Program-made: the position numbers and the translations under genes
Origin: Hymenobacter amundsenii
GTDB taxonomy: Bacteria > Bacteroidota > Bacteroidia > Cytophagales > Hymenobacteraceae
DNA: 64,000 bases
Reading direction: 5' to 3'
Assembly: GCF_002204745.1 (NCBI RefSeq)
Contig: NZ_NIRR01000017.1
Location: 24,574 to 88,573, forward strand
Shown: piece by piece, positions 1-7,043 of the stretch
Layout of the letters: each line of letters starts with the position of its first letter
How positions within the stretch are numbered: position 1 is the first letter of the stretch
The notes under the pieces: generated by a model
The model's database searches: none
What the model was told of the DNA's origin: nothing
What the model saw: the letters and a program-made list of their open reading frames with translations, nothing else

Positions 1-2
1 TG

Positions 3-371
3 CCCACGGGCTACTCGTTCAACCTCGATGGCACCACCATCTACCTGTCGATGAGCAGCATTTTCCTGGCCCAGGCCTTCAATGTGCCGCTCACGCTGGG
101 CCAGCAGCTCACCATTATCGGCATCCTGATGCTCACCAGCAAGGGTGCAGCGGGCGTTACGGGTTCGGGATTTATCGTGCTGGCTTCCACGCTGGCGGCT
201 ATCAAAGTCATTCCCGTGGAGGGCATGGCCCTACTGCTGGGCGTGGATCGGTTCATGTCGGAAGTCCGGGCCATCACCAACATCATCGGCAACGCCGTGG
301 CCACCGTTGTCATTGCCAAAAGCGAAAATGAGTTCGATGAAGCCACGTACCAGCGGGCCATTGGGAATTGA
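3..371 (+). CDS. dctA: C4-dicarboxylate/amino acid:cation symporter, 3' part
   Basis: The reading frame is open from the window edge, so only the C-terminal 122 residues are present. They begin with [14 protein letters not shown], the hallmark of the dicarboxylate/amino acid:cation symporter (DAACS/GltP-DctA) family. The segment [12 protein letters not shown] is the family's conserved reentrant hairpin 2, and [22 protein letters not shown] is the substrate- and cation-binding helix 8, with its Asp, Arg and Asn residues. By family this is an inner-membrane importer of succinate, fumarate, malate or acidic amino acids. Substrate choice between dicarboxylate and glutamate cannot be settled from the fragment; the DctA/GltP assignment is firm. 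Confidence 0.9.
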   Translation, partial: PTGYSFNLDGTTIYLSMSSIFLAQAFNVPLTLGQQLTIIGILMLTSKGAAGVTGSGFIVLASTLAAIKVIPVEGMALLLGVDRFMSEVRAITNIIGNAVATVVIAKSENEFDEATYQRAIGN

Positions 372-390
372 GTGACTGAGTAACTTAGTG

Positions 391-434
391 AACAGGACGG
401 TCATCCTGAGCAACCTGTAGGACCCTGTCCTGTT
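391..434. repeat. Intergenic hairpin, degenerate GTCATCCTGAGC-type repeat
   Basis: Arms 391-402 and 421-434 pair (aacaggac with gtcctgtt, plus ggtc with gacc) around a core reading gtcatcctgagcaacctg. The core resembles the ends of the larger repeats near 23.0 and 46.0 kb, so this is probably a shortened member of the same family. It lies just after the dctA stop and may also act as a terminator, although no strong T-tract follows. Confidence 0.5.
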
Positions 435-538
435 TGCTTAACTGTTCTACCGATTCATCCAGCCTGCCCACCCGGTTCCTTCGCGCCGCACCGTATACAA
501 CCCCTGTTCACCAACTCACTCAGTCACTCAGTCACCGC

Positions 539-1096
539 ATGCCTGCCCTTTCCCCTGACCTTCGCAAAGCCCTATTCAGCCTGCCAACCAAGGAAAAAGA
601 CCAGCTGCTGGCCCGCCTCGTGGCCCAGGATGTTGTGTTGACTGAGCAGCTCGCGTTCCGGTTGCTGGAGGGCGAAGACGGGCTGGAGCTACGCCGGGAG
701 CGGCTGCGCCAGCAGGTAGATGATCCGGTGCGGGGCTTCCACCAGACGCCCAACGATTTGCTCCACATCGTGCGTCAATTGCAGCAGCGGCTCAGCTACC
801 ACGCCAAAATAACGGGCGACGCGCACGGCGAAATCGAGCTGACGCTCCGCCTGCTCCGCAACGTGCTCCACCACCAACCCGAGGCCACGGCCCGCCTCCA
901 CGGCCCCACCCAGCCGCTGCTACAACACCTGGTTCGCCGCACCCAGGAGGTGCTGAAGGCTTTGGGCAAGCTCCACGCAGACTACCACCTCGAATACGCG
1001 CCCGCCGCCAACGAGCTGCTGACGCGCCTTTATGCCTCGGCCGCCGCGCCGCTGGCCCGGGAGTTGAGCCTGCCCACCATTTGGCCTGAACAATGA
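539..1096 (+). CDS. Conserved hypothetical protein, helical
   Basis: A 185-residue protein beginning MPALSPDLRKALFSL. An in-frame start at 434 exists, but the extra N-terminus is low-complexity and lies over the hairpin spacer, so the ATG at 539 is preferred. It is soluble and charged, with no signal peptide or membrane segment. It looks almost entirely helical, with Leu/Arg/Gln-rich stretches such as LRRERLRQQVDDP and IVRQLQQRLSYHAK. The overall look (short N-terminal helix pair, then a long helical bundle) recalls DUF6155-type proteins, but no diagnostic motif was recognised. Function unknown. Confidence 0.65.
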   Translation: MPALSPDLRKALFSLPTKEKDQLLARLVAQDVVLTEQLAFRLLEGEDGLELRRERLRQQVDDPVRGFHQTPNDLLHIVRQLQQRLSYHAKITGDAHGEIELTLRLLRNVLHHQPEATARLHGPTQPLLQHLVRRTQEVLKALGKLHADYHLEYAPAANELLTRLYASAAAPLARELSLPTIWPEQ

Positions 1097-1196
1097 CGCT
1101 TATGGAGGCACTTTTTGCCCGTAGTTTCGCTAACTTGGTTCTGGCCTCCGGCTGAGTTTACCCACCGGCTGGCTCCTCATCTTTCCCGCTATTCGT

Positions 1197-1523
1197 ATGG
1201 CTACCGTTCCCGACCCCAACCACGTGCGCGTACCGGTTCAACTCAGCGCCGAGGCCCTCCACCAGGCCCTCACCGAGCTCGACGCCAAAATCCGCACCCT
1301 CCACCAGCGGGCCCACGCCACCGTGGCCGGCACCACCGCCACCTACCAGCAGCACGCCGAAGCCCTCGAAGCCAAGCGCGCCCGCCTTCTCGACAAGCTC
1401 CACCAGACCACGGCCAGTTCCACCGAAAAGCAAACGGCGCCATCAACTGAAACTACGGGCGTTTGGGACGAAATTCGGCGTGGGGTGGAGAACCTGCGCC
1501 ACGATTTGCGCGACTTGCTATAA
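1197..1523 (+). CDS. Small coiled-coil hypothetical protein
   Basis: A 108-residue protein starting MATVPDPNHVRVPVQL. Residues 18-65 have heptad-like Leu/Ala spacing (LSAEALHQALTELDAKIRTL, then QQHAEALEAKRARLLDKL), suggesting a coiled coil. The C-terminus is acidic/basic mixed (WDEIRRGVENLRHDLRDLL). There is no Cys, signal peptide or membrane segment. The overlapping frame on the opposite strand is a GC-rich shadow. It lies 100 bp after the preceding hypothetical gene and may be cotranscribed. Not recognised as a named family. Confidence 0.6.
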   Translation: MATVPDPNHVRVPVQLSAEALHQALTELDAKIRTLHQRAHATVAGTTATYQQHAEALEAKRARLLDKLHQTTASSTEKQTAPSTETTGVWDEIRRGVENLRHDLRDLL

Positions 1524-1700
1524 GTTCGGGGCCCGACCGTTACCGCTTGCCAGCGGGCTTGGCTCCGCCATTCGGGCAGCCCATTTTACCGTTCGGCCAC
1601 CCGATTGACCGTTCGCGGAAAAGGAGTTTCGGCGGCAGTTGGGGCGTGGTAAGTTTGAAATAGTAATCCGACTATTTCTCACCTCCACAACCCTCTTCCT

Positions 1701-2222
1701 ATGAAACGCTTCGCCCCTACCCGCTTCCTAGCCACCCTTCTGCTGGCAGCCAGCCTCGCCCCCGCTACCGCCGCGCCAGCTTTGGTGGCGCCACTGACCA
1801 TTGCCGTTACCCCCGACAACCCGGCGGCCCACCCCAACTTCACGGTGCGGGTAGTTGGCGGGGGCCAGCCCATGCTCCTGATTCCGGGCCTGACCTGCCA
1901 CGGCGCAGTCTGGTATGAAACAGTGACCCACTACTAGAAGCATTACCAGTGCCACATCATCAGCCTGGCCGGTTTCGGCGGCCCCGGCCACTACCGAGGC
2001 GCTGCTGCAAAACATGCGCGATCAACTGCTGATCTACATCCAGACCCAAAATCTGATTAAGCTCGTGGTGGTGGGCCACAGCCTGGTCGGGTTTATAGCC
2101 CGCTGGTTATTGTGGTTTCGCTGCCTTTTCTGACCGCCATGCAGAATCCCGACATGACCATGGGAATGGCCCTGCCGATGGCCGCGAACATGCGCCAGAA
2201 GATGACTGACAAGCTACCCTAA
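1701..2222 (+). pseudogene. Alpha/beta hydrolase remnant
   Basis: The N-terminus (MKRFAPTRFLATLLLAASL) is a signal peptide, followed by LLIPGLTCHGAVWYETVTHY, the strand and oxyanion region of an alpha/beta hydrolase. A TAG at 1935-1937 then stops the frame. The same frame resumes (HYQCHIISLAGFGGPG), and a +1/-1 shift is needed to read TEALLQNMRDQLL and VVVGHSLVGFIARW, the nucleophile elbow (GHSLVG, normally GHSLGG). A further shift gives TAMQNPDMTMGMALPM before a stop at 2220. The acid and His ends of the triad are absent. With one nonsense codon, at least two shifts and a lost C-terminus, it cannot make an active enzyme. Confidence 0.8.
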
Positions 2223-2333
2223 ACTGTACCGCCCAACTGGACCACCTCATTAATAATCGTTTAGATTATGTCTATAGGCTGACGCTTCCTGCTAGTTCCA
2301 TCAGTATTCTGGTTTGTTGACTGTCCCGGAGAC

Positions 2334-2804
2334 TTAATTTTCGAAAGGCAAAACGTTCTGATCGGTCGTGAGAGACAATGTTACCTTCCCATCCGTGTAC
2401 CTAACGCACTTGCTTTGGTAACCTTTGTTACACTCAGACCATGCCATGGAAGTATAAGTCATTTTACTTGACGGCGCCGTTTGCGCATCCTCTCCCTGCC
2501 AGACTGAAAGTTCCTTTCCGGCTGGAGTAATTACGTACTTTATTTGCGTCATATATAGATAATAGTTGAGACCCGTAATGCTGGGGGTCATATAGACGTA
2601 TCTCGCGTTTGGCAGCTTGTAGGCACCCACCCCATTTGCATCCACTTCGTATCCTTCCGAGGCGCAAGGTACAGGTACAGATGCTGCGTTGGCGACCCCT
2701 ATGACCTGAGGGTTTGGAGCTGGATCTTGTGTCCTATCACAATTAGTGAAGAGGAGAGTAGGTGCCAAAGTGAGTAGCACTCTAATTTTTACAGAATTTT
2801 CCAT
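2334..2804 (-). CDS. Small putative lipoprotein, unknown function
   Basis: A 156-residue product with a lipoprotein signal (MENSVKIRVLLTLAPTLLF then TNC, Cys at residue 22). The mature part holds several Cys residues (VPCASEGYEV, SECNKGYQSKCVRYTDGK) that could form disulfides outside the cytoplasm. The residue mix is unlike the neighbours (more Tyr, Asn, Ile and Lys), and the gene sits in an AT-rich island whose upstream side (about 2805-2930) is almost all A/T. That and the adjacent IS remnant suggest acquired DNA. No homologous family was recognised. Confidence 0.6.
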   Translation of the reverse strand: MENSVKIRVLLTLAPTLLFTNCDRTQDPAPNPQVIGVANAASVPVPCASEGYEVDANGVGAYKLPNARYVYMTPSITGLNYYLYMTQIKYVITPAGKELSVWQGEDAQTAPSSKMTYTSMAWSECNKGYQSKCVRYTDGKVTLSLTTDQNVLPFEN

Positions 2805-2933
2805 GACATTAATGTTATTATTGTTAGATTATATATGAATATAATAAATAAAATCGATATTTATACTATTTTATTTAAATTTATTGTTGAAACATTCACA
2901 TATAACTTATTTGTCATTGATTATAGCTTGAAC

Positions 2934-3942
2934 TAGGTGTATAGTCCCATTGTGTGATGGTATATTTTCCGGGCTGGAATTTCGCACAGACCTATGGGGC
3001 AAGTACTCCACGGCAGCGCCCGCACAACTCAGGCAATACGGGCCGCTATCCAACGTAGTAAGGAAAGCCTACAAACGCTAGCCGCACGCCACGGTATCGA
3101 TCCCAAAACGATGGCCAAGTGGCGCAAACGCGTCACCATTCAAAATGCAGTAATGGGGCCGTTACCAGCCTCAACGGTACTCACAACGAAATAGGAAGCC
3201 ATTATTGTAGCCTTTCGGCAACACACACTCTTGCCTCTGGACGATTGGTTGTACGCGCTGAAAGCCACGATTCCGCAGTTGTCCCATTCGGCGTTGCACC
3301 GCTGTTTCCAACGCCACGGCATCAGCCGCCTCCCCCTGACTGAAGAGGGGCAAAGCCTGCCGAAAAAGACATTTAAGGATTACCCCATCGGCTACCTGCA
3401 CATCGATTTTGCAGAAATGCAGACGGAAGAGGGCAAGCAGTATTTGTTCGTGGCCATTGATCGGACCAGCAAAGTAGCTTTCGCCCAACTACATCCACAG
3501 GCCAAACGGGTGTTGGCCGCCGAATTTCTGTGGCATCTACTCGACAAATTACCTTATAAAGTGCATACGGTCTTGACCGATAACGGCGTGCAGCTTACGG
3601 CGCAAGCGCACCAATTTCTGCCCGGCGGGCACAGTTACGACCGTATATGCCGCGAATACGGCGTGGAGCACCGTCTTACGAAGCAGCGCATCCCTGGACC
3701 AATGGCCAAGTGGAGCGTATGAATCGCACCATTAAAGAGGCAACTGTTCAACGTTTTCATTATCAGTCCACCAACGAACTCAATGAACACTTACAAGCCT
3801 TTTTGCTGGCCTACAACCACGCTAAGCGCTTGAAGACCTTACAAGGCCTGACTCCACACGAATTCTTCTGTGCCCAGTGGAAAAAGCACCCAACTATCTT
3901 TACCCGTGACCGGGCCCACTTCATACTGGGACTATACACCTA
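2934..3942. mobile_element. IS481-family insertion sequence, degenerate
   Basis: A 16-bp perfect terminal inverted repeat (taggtgtatagtccca at 2934-2949, its complement at 3927-3942) brackets a decayed IS481-type transposase. The conventional tips would start with TGT at 2938 and end with ACA at 3938. The left flank reads ACTAGG and the right flank CCTAAA, which fits a once-duplicated CTAG target; IS481 is known to insert at NCTAGN. The transposase is broken, so the copy should move only if an intact relative acts in trans. Confidence 0.8.
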
Positions 3943-3943
3943 A
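2994..3943 (+). pseudogene. IS481-family transposase, broken
   Basis: Starts MGQVLHGSARTTQAIRAAIQ with an N-terminal helix-turn-helix (SLQTLAARHGIDPKTMAKWR). A TAG at 3192-3194 replaces what should be a Glu codon before EAIIVAFRQHTLLPLDDWLY. The integrase core follows in the same frame: DFAEMQTEEGKQYLFVAIDR carries the first Asp and VLTDNGVQ the second. Near 3690 one base is missing (HRLTK then AHPWTNGQVERMNRTIKEAT, which holds the DDE Glu), and the frame ends in LGLYT, whose stop overlaps the right inverted repeat. Apart from these two lesions the protein is collinear with the family, so inactivation looks fairly recent. Confidence 0.88.
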
Positions 3944-3961
3944 ATCCATGGGGCGGGAAGC

Positions 3962-4585
3962 TTGTGGTGCCGGCTCAAAATGGAGGTGCTCGACATCCAT
4001 ATGCACGGCGAAACTGGCTTTGAGCTGTTAGCCTCGCTCGAAACGGCTCCCCACGTCATTTTCACGACTGCCTACGACGAGTATGTGCTTCGGGCGTTTG
4101 AGGTGAACGCGCTGGATTACCTGCTCAAGCCCATCGAGGAGAATCGGTTGGCGGCGGCGCTGCAAAAAGCGCGGGCCGCCTTGTCGGGTCCGGCCGCTTC
4201 GGCTTCTGCTGCGCCATTGGCAGGGCCCGGCGAGGCTCCGCTGCCCACGCTTACCGAGCAAGACCAAGTATTTGTGAAGGATGGGGAGCAGTGCTAGTTT
4301 GTGCGACTGGCAGAGGTCTGGCTGTTCGAAATCAGTGGCAGCTATACACAGATTTATTTCGACCAGCATCGCCCCCTTATTCCGCGCACCCTGCAGCACT
4401 TGGAGCAGCGCCTCGACGGGCGGGTATTTTTCCGGGCCAACCGCCAACAGATCATCAACCTGAACTGGGTAGAAAGCATCGAGCCATGGTTTAGCAACAC
4501 CCTCAAAATCAGACTGCGGGGCGGGCCCGAGGTAGAAGTATCGCGCCAGCAGTCGGGCCGGTTTCGGGAGCTGCTGAGTTTGTGA
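3962..4585 (+). pseudogene. LytTR response regulator, 5'-truncated with internal stop
   Basis: Homology starts abruptly at VLDIHMHGETGFELLASL, the phospho-acceptor Asp loop of a receiver domain; the first roughly 50 residues are missing, just to the right of the IS end at 3942. The receiver continues through FTTAYDEYVLRAF and the conserved Lys of DYLLKPIEE. After an Ala/Pro linker, TAG at 4295-4297 (between DGEQC and FVRLAEVWLFE) takes the place where family members usually have Trp. The LytTR DNA-binding domain then reads on in frame to 4585 (FFRANRQQIINLNWV). Loss of the start and the nonsense codon mark it as dead. An intact relative lies at 53305-54039. Confidence 0.82.
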
Positions 4586-4718
4586 GGCTAGCTGGACAGG
4601 AGTCAGGATTATTCCATTTTTAATGCATCCTTTTAATTTGAGTTGCAGTACAAAGCACATTAACTGGCTGATTTTTTGCACGGTTATATCCCATCACCAC
4701 TTTTTGTATTGCCCTTCT

Positions 4719-4985
4719 ATGAAAGCTTCTCTACTCGGCTCCACCCTGATTTTGTTGATTTTAGGCACCGCTTCCTGTTCCAGCGAAGATAAACTCATGG
4801 AACGGCCCAGCCGCTACGGTTCGGTTTCGACCAAGCGCCAGAAACGCAGTAACGACAACTCCAAATCGTATAAAAAGCGTAACCCCATTGGCCTGGGCCT
4901 GGGTATCGACCTCAATGCCAAAGACCCCCAAAAGCACCGCACTGTCGATGCCCCTAAAAAGTACAAATACAGCAAAGGCCACTGA
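4719..4985 (+). CDS. Small basic lipoprotein
   Basis: An 88-residue protein starting MKASLLGSTLILLILGTASC: a lipoprotein signal peptide with a lipobox ending at Cys20. The mature part is short, Lys/Arg/Ser-rich (TKRQKRSNDNSKSYKKRN) and ends KYKYSKGH, so it is strongly basic with no recognisable fold. The longer upstream frame starting at 4623 lacks a sensible N-terminus, so the start at 4719 was chosen. It converges on the paaN-like gene and shares the long hairpin terminator just downstream. Function unknown. Confidence 0.65.
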   Translation: MKASLLGSTLILLILGTASCSSEDKLMERPSRYGSVSTKRQKRSNDNSKSYKKRNPIGLGLGIDLNAKDPQKHRTVDAPKKYKYSKGH

Positions 4986-4989
4986 CTTT

Positions 4990-5069
4990 CTCTTAGCTGT
5001 TAGCGCATAAAACAAGGCCCCGCACTCGATTGAGCGCGGGGCCTTGTTTTATGCGCTAACAGCTAAGAG
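4990..5069. terminator. Long bidirectional hairpin terminator
   Basis: Two perfectly complementary 34-nt arms (4990-5023 and 5036-5069) flank a 12-nt loop between converging genes. The GC core (aaggccccgc / gcggggcctt) next to A- and T-runs looks like a normal two-way terminator. The stem continues a further 20 bp past that core, far longer than termination needs. Confidence 0.85.
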
Positions 5070-5070
5070 C

Positions 5071-6741
5071 TCAAGAAACTGGTTCGCGGAAGCCAACCCA
5101 GGTAAAGCGCTTGATGACGAATTCGGGGTTGGTGAAGCTGGCGTTGCCGGCGGGGTTACCGCCGGTTACGTGGAAGTCGGAGAAACCCGCGTTCTGGTTC
5201 ACATAGATGCCGCCGGTCAGGTTGAAGCTCACCGGCGTACCGGCCAGGCTCATCTCGTCCATAATCTGCTCCTTGATGTCGGGGTCGGTGGTGTAGGCAC
5301 CACACGAAATAGCGCCGTGCTCGCGGGCCAGTTGGGCGGCCAGCCGGATGCTTTCCTGGGTGTCCTGGGTTTTAATCACCAGCATAATTGGCCCGAATAG
5401 CTCCTGGCTGAACTGCTCGGTGCGGCTGGCTTCCACTTCGTGGATGCTGGTTGAACAGGTGCGGGCGTTCTGGAATACGGGGTTCTCAATAGTGCCGTGG
5501 GCCAGCACGTTGCGGCTGCCTTCGAGGGCCAGGTCGCGCACCCGCTCCTGGGTGGTGGCACTCTGGATGGCGCCCAGCACGTGCGGGCCGGCCTTGGGGT
5601 TTTGGGCCAAACCAGTTACGGCCGCCGATAGCTTCTGCACCACGTCTTCGTAGGGCACCAGCTCGCCGGCCACTTGCATACCGGCGGCGGGAATGAAGAA
5701 ATTCTGGGGCGCGGTGCACATCTGGCCCGAGTACAGGCTCACCGAGAAAGCCAGGTTCTGGGCTACCTTATCGAGGTCGTCGCAGCTGTCGAGGATGATG
5801 GAATTGACGCCGGTTTTCTCGGTAAATACCGTCTTGCCTTTCAGCCCTTCAATATACTCGCCGAAGGCCGAGCCGCCGGTGTAGTCGATGAGCTTAACGG
5901 CCGGATTTTCGGCCAGCTCCTTGGCAATCAGGTGGTCGTCGGCATCCACGGCCAGCTGGCAGATGCGGGGGTCGAGGCCGTTTTCGGCCAGCACGCGCTG
6001 CACTTCGGCCACCACAATGGCAATGGGCAGCACGGCCTTGGGGTGGGGCTTGATGATGACCGGGTTGCCGGTCACCAGCGAGGCGTACATGCCGGGCACC
6101 GTATTCCAGGTCGGGAACGTGGAGCAGCCGATAACCATGGCCACGCCCTTGGGCACGGCCCGCCAGGTTTTGTTGAGCGTGATGCTGTACTTGCCCATGG
6201 GCTTTTCCCAGCGGGTTTCCTCCGGGAAACGGGTCTGCTCCTCGTAGCCGGCGGCAATGGCTTCGAGGGCGCGGTCGGCGGCGTGGGGGCCGCTGGCCTG
6301 AAACGACATCATGTAGGCCTGGCCGGTGGTGTGCATGGTGGCGTAGGCAATTTCGAAAAACCGCTCCTTCATGCCTTCCAGCGTTTCGGTGAGCAGCGCG
6401 GCCCGGTCGGCCGGCTTCAGCTTACGCCACTGCCCAAACACTTCCTGGGCATTGGCTACCAGCGTGGCGGGCTCGAAGTAGGGGTACTGAATGCCGAGCG
6501 CGGCTTGCTCGTAGGGCGACTCCTCCTGGCCGGCCCAGCCGGCGGGCTCGCCCTGCTGCAGCTCGGTGAAGCGCTGGTTGCGGTGCGATTTGAACTTTTC
6601 GCGGCCCTGCTTGTCGGCATCGGCCCCGTAGATATCGGGCGAGGGGTTTTCGGGAAAGGCGGCAAAGAACGTGCGGCCGTGCAGGGCCTCCACGGCCGCG
6701 TCGAGGGTGGCCTGGTGCTTTTGGGTGGTTTCGGTGGTCAT
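5071..6741 (-). CDS. paaN: PaaN-type aldehyde dehydrogenase
   Basis: A 556-residue aldehyde dehydrogenase superfamily protein of the phenylacetic acid degradation PaaN group. The family fold is seen in GVAMVIGCSTFPTWNTVPG and NPVIIKPHPKAVLP (cofactor binding), LIDYTGGSAFGEYIEG, FTEKTGVNS (Glu position) and YSGQMCTAPQNFF (catalytic Cys). The N-terminal EEQTRFPEETRWEKPMGKYS stretch and a length near 550 match PaaN-like proteins rather than short aldehyde dehydrogenases. In phenylacetate breakdown such enzymes oxidise the ring-opened semialdehyde. No other paa gene is in the window and it lacks a fused hydratase domain, so its aldehyde substrate here is uncertain. Confidence 0.85.
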   Translation of the reverse strand: MTTETTQKHQATLDAAVEALHGRTFFAAFPENPSPDIYGADADKQGREKFKSHRNQRFTELQQGEPAGWAGQEESPYEQAALGIQYPYFEPATLVANAQEVFGQWRKLKPADRAALLTETLEGMKERFFEIAYATMHTTGQAYMMSFQASGPHAADRALEAIAAGYEEQTRFPEETRWEKPMGKYSITLNKTWRAVPKGVAMVIGCSTFPTWNTVPGMYASLVTGNPVIIKPHPKAVLPIAIVVAEVQRVLAENGLDPRICQLAVDADDHLIAKELAENPAVKLIDYTGGSAFGEYIEGLKGKTVFTEKTGVNSIILDSCDDLDKVAQNLAFSVSLYSGQMCTAPQNFFIPAAGMQVAGELVPYEDVVQKLSAAVTGLAQNPKAGPHVLGAIQSATTQERVRDLALEGSRNVLAHGTIENPVFQNARTCSTSIHEVEASRTEQFSQELFGPIMLVIKTQDTQESIRLAAQLAREHGAISCGAYTTDPDIKEQIMDEMSLAGTPVSFNLTGGIYVNQNAGFSDFHVTGGNPAGNASFTNPEFVIKRFTWVGFREPVS

Positions 6742-7043
6742 AGATGGGGGTGGGAAAGAAGAATAAAACGCGGCTTCGCTCAGTAACTAACAGGAAAGGA
6801 CAACCAGTTGCGGCAACAATAAACGACGAACGGCCGGCTGATTTCAGATTTGAACAAAACAATGAAACGAATTAGCTGGCCCGCAGGTCTGTTTATTCGA
6901 AAACCTGGGGGCCGACGGCTCCGCGCCGGTTAAATTTACGGAATCGGCCCCGAACCTAAGCCCAGGCATCCGAACAGAACGTGGTTTCGTTCTTGTTAGT
7001 ACCGGCTCGCCCCGGCCTTTACCTCCTCCTTAGCTTTCTACTT

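Noticed and set aside
5674..6786. 370-residue plus-strand open frame opposite the PaaN-like gene
   Set aside because: Antisense shadow of a well-conserved dehydrogenase; no promoter or recognisable domain.
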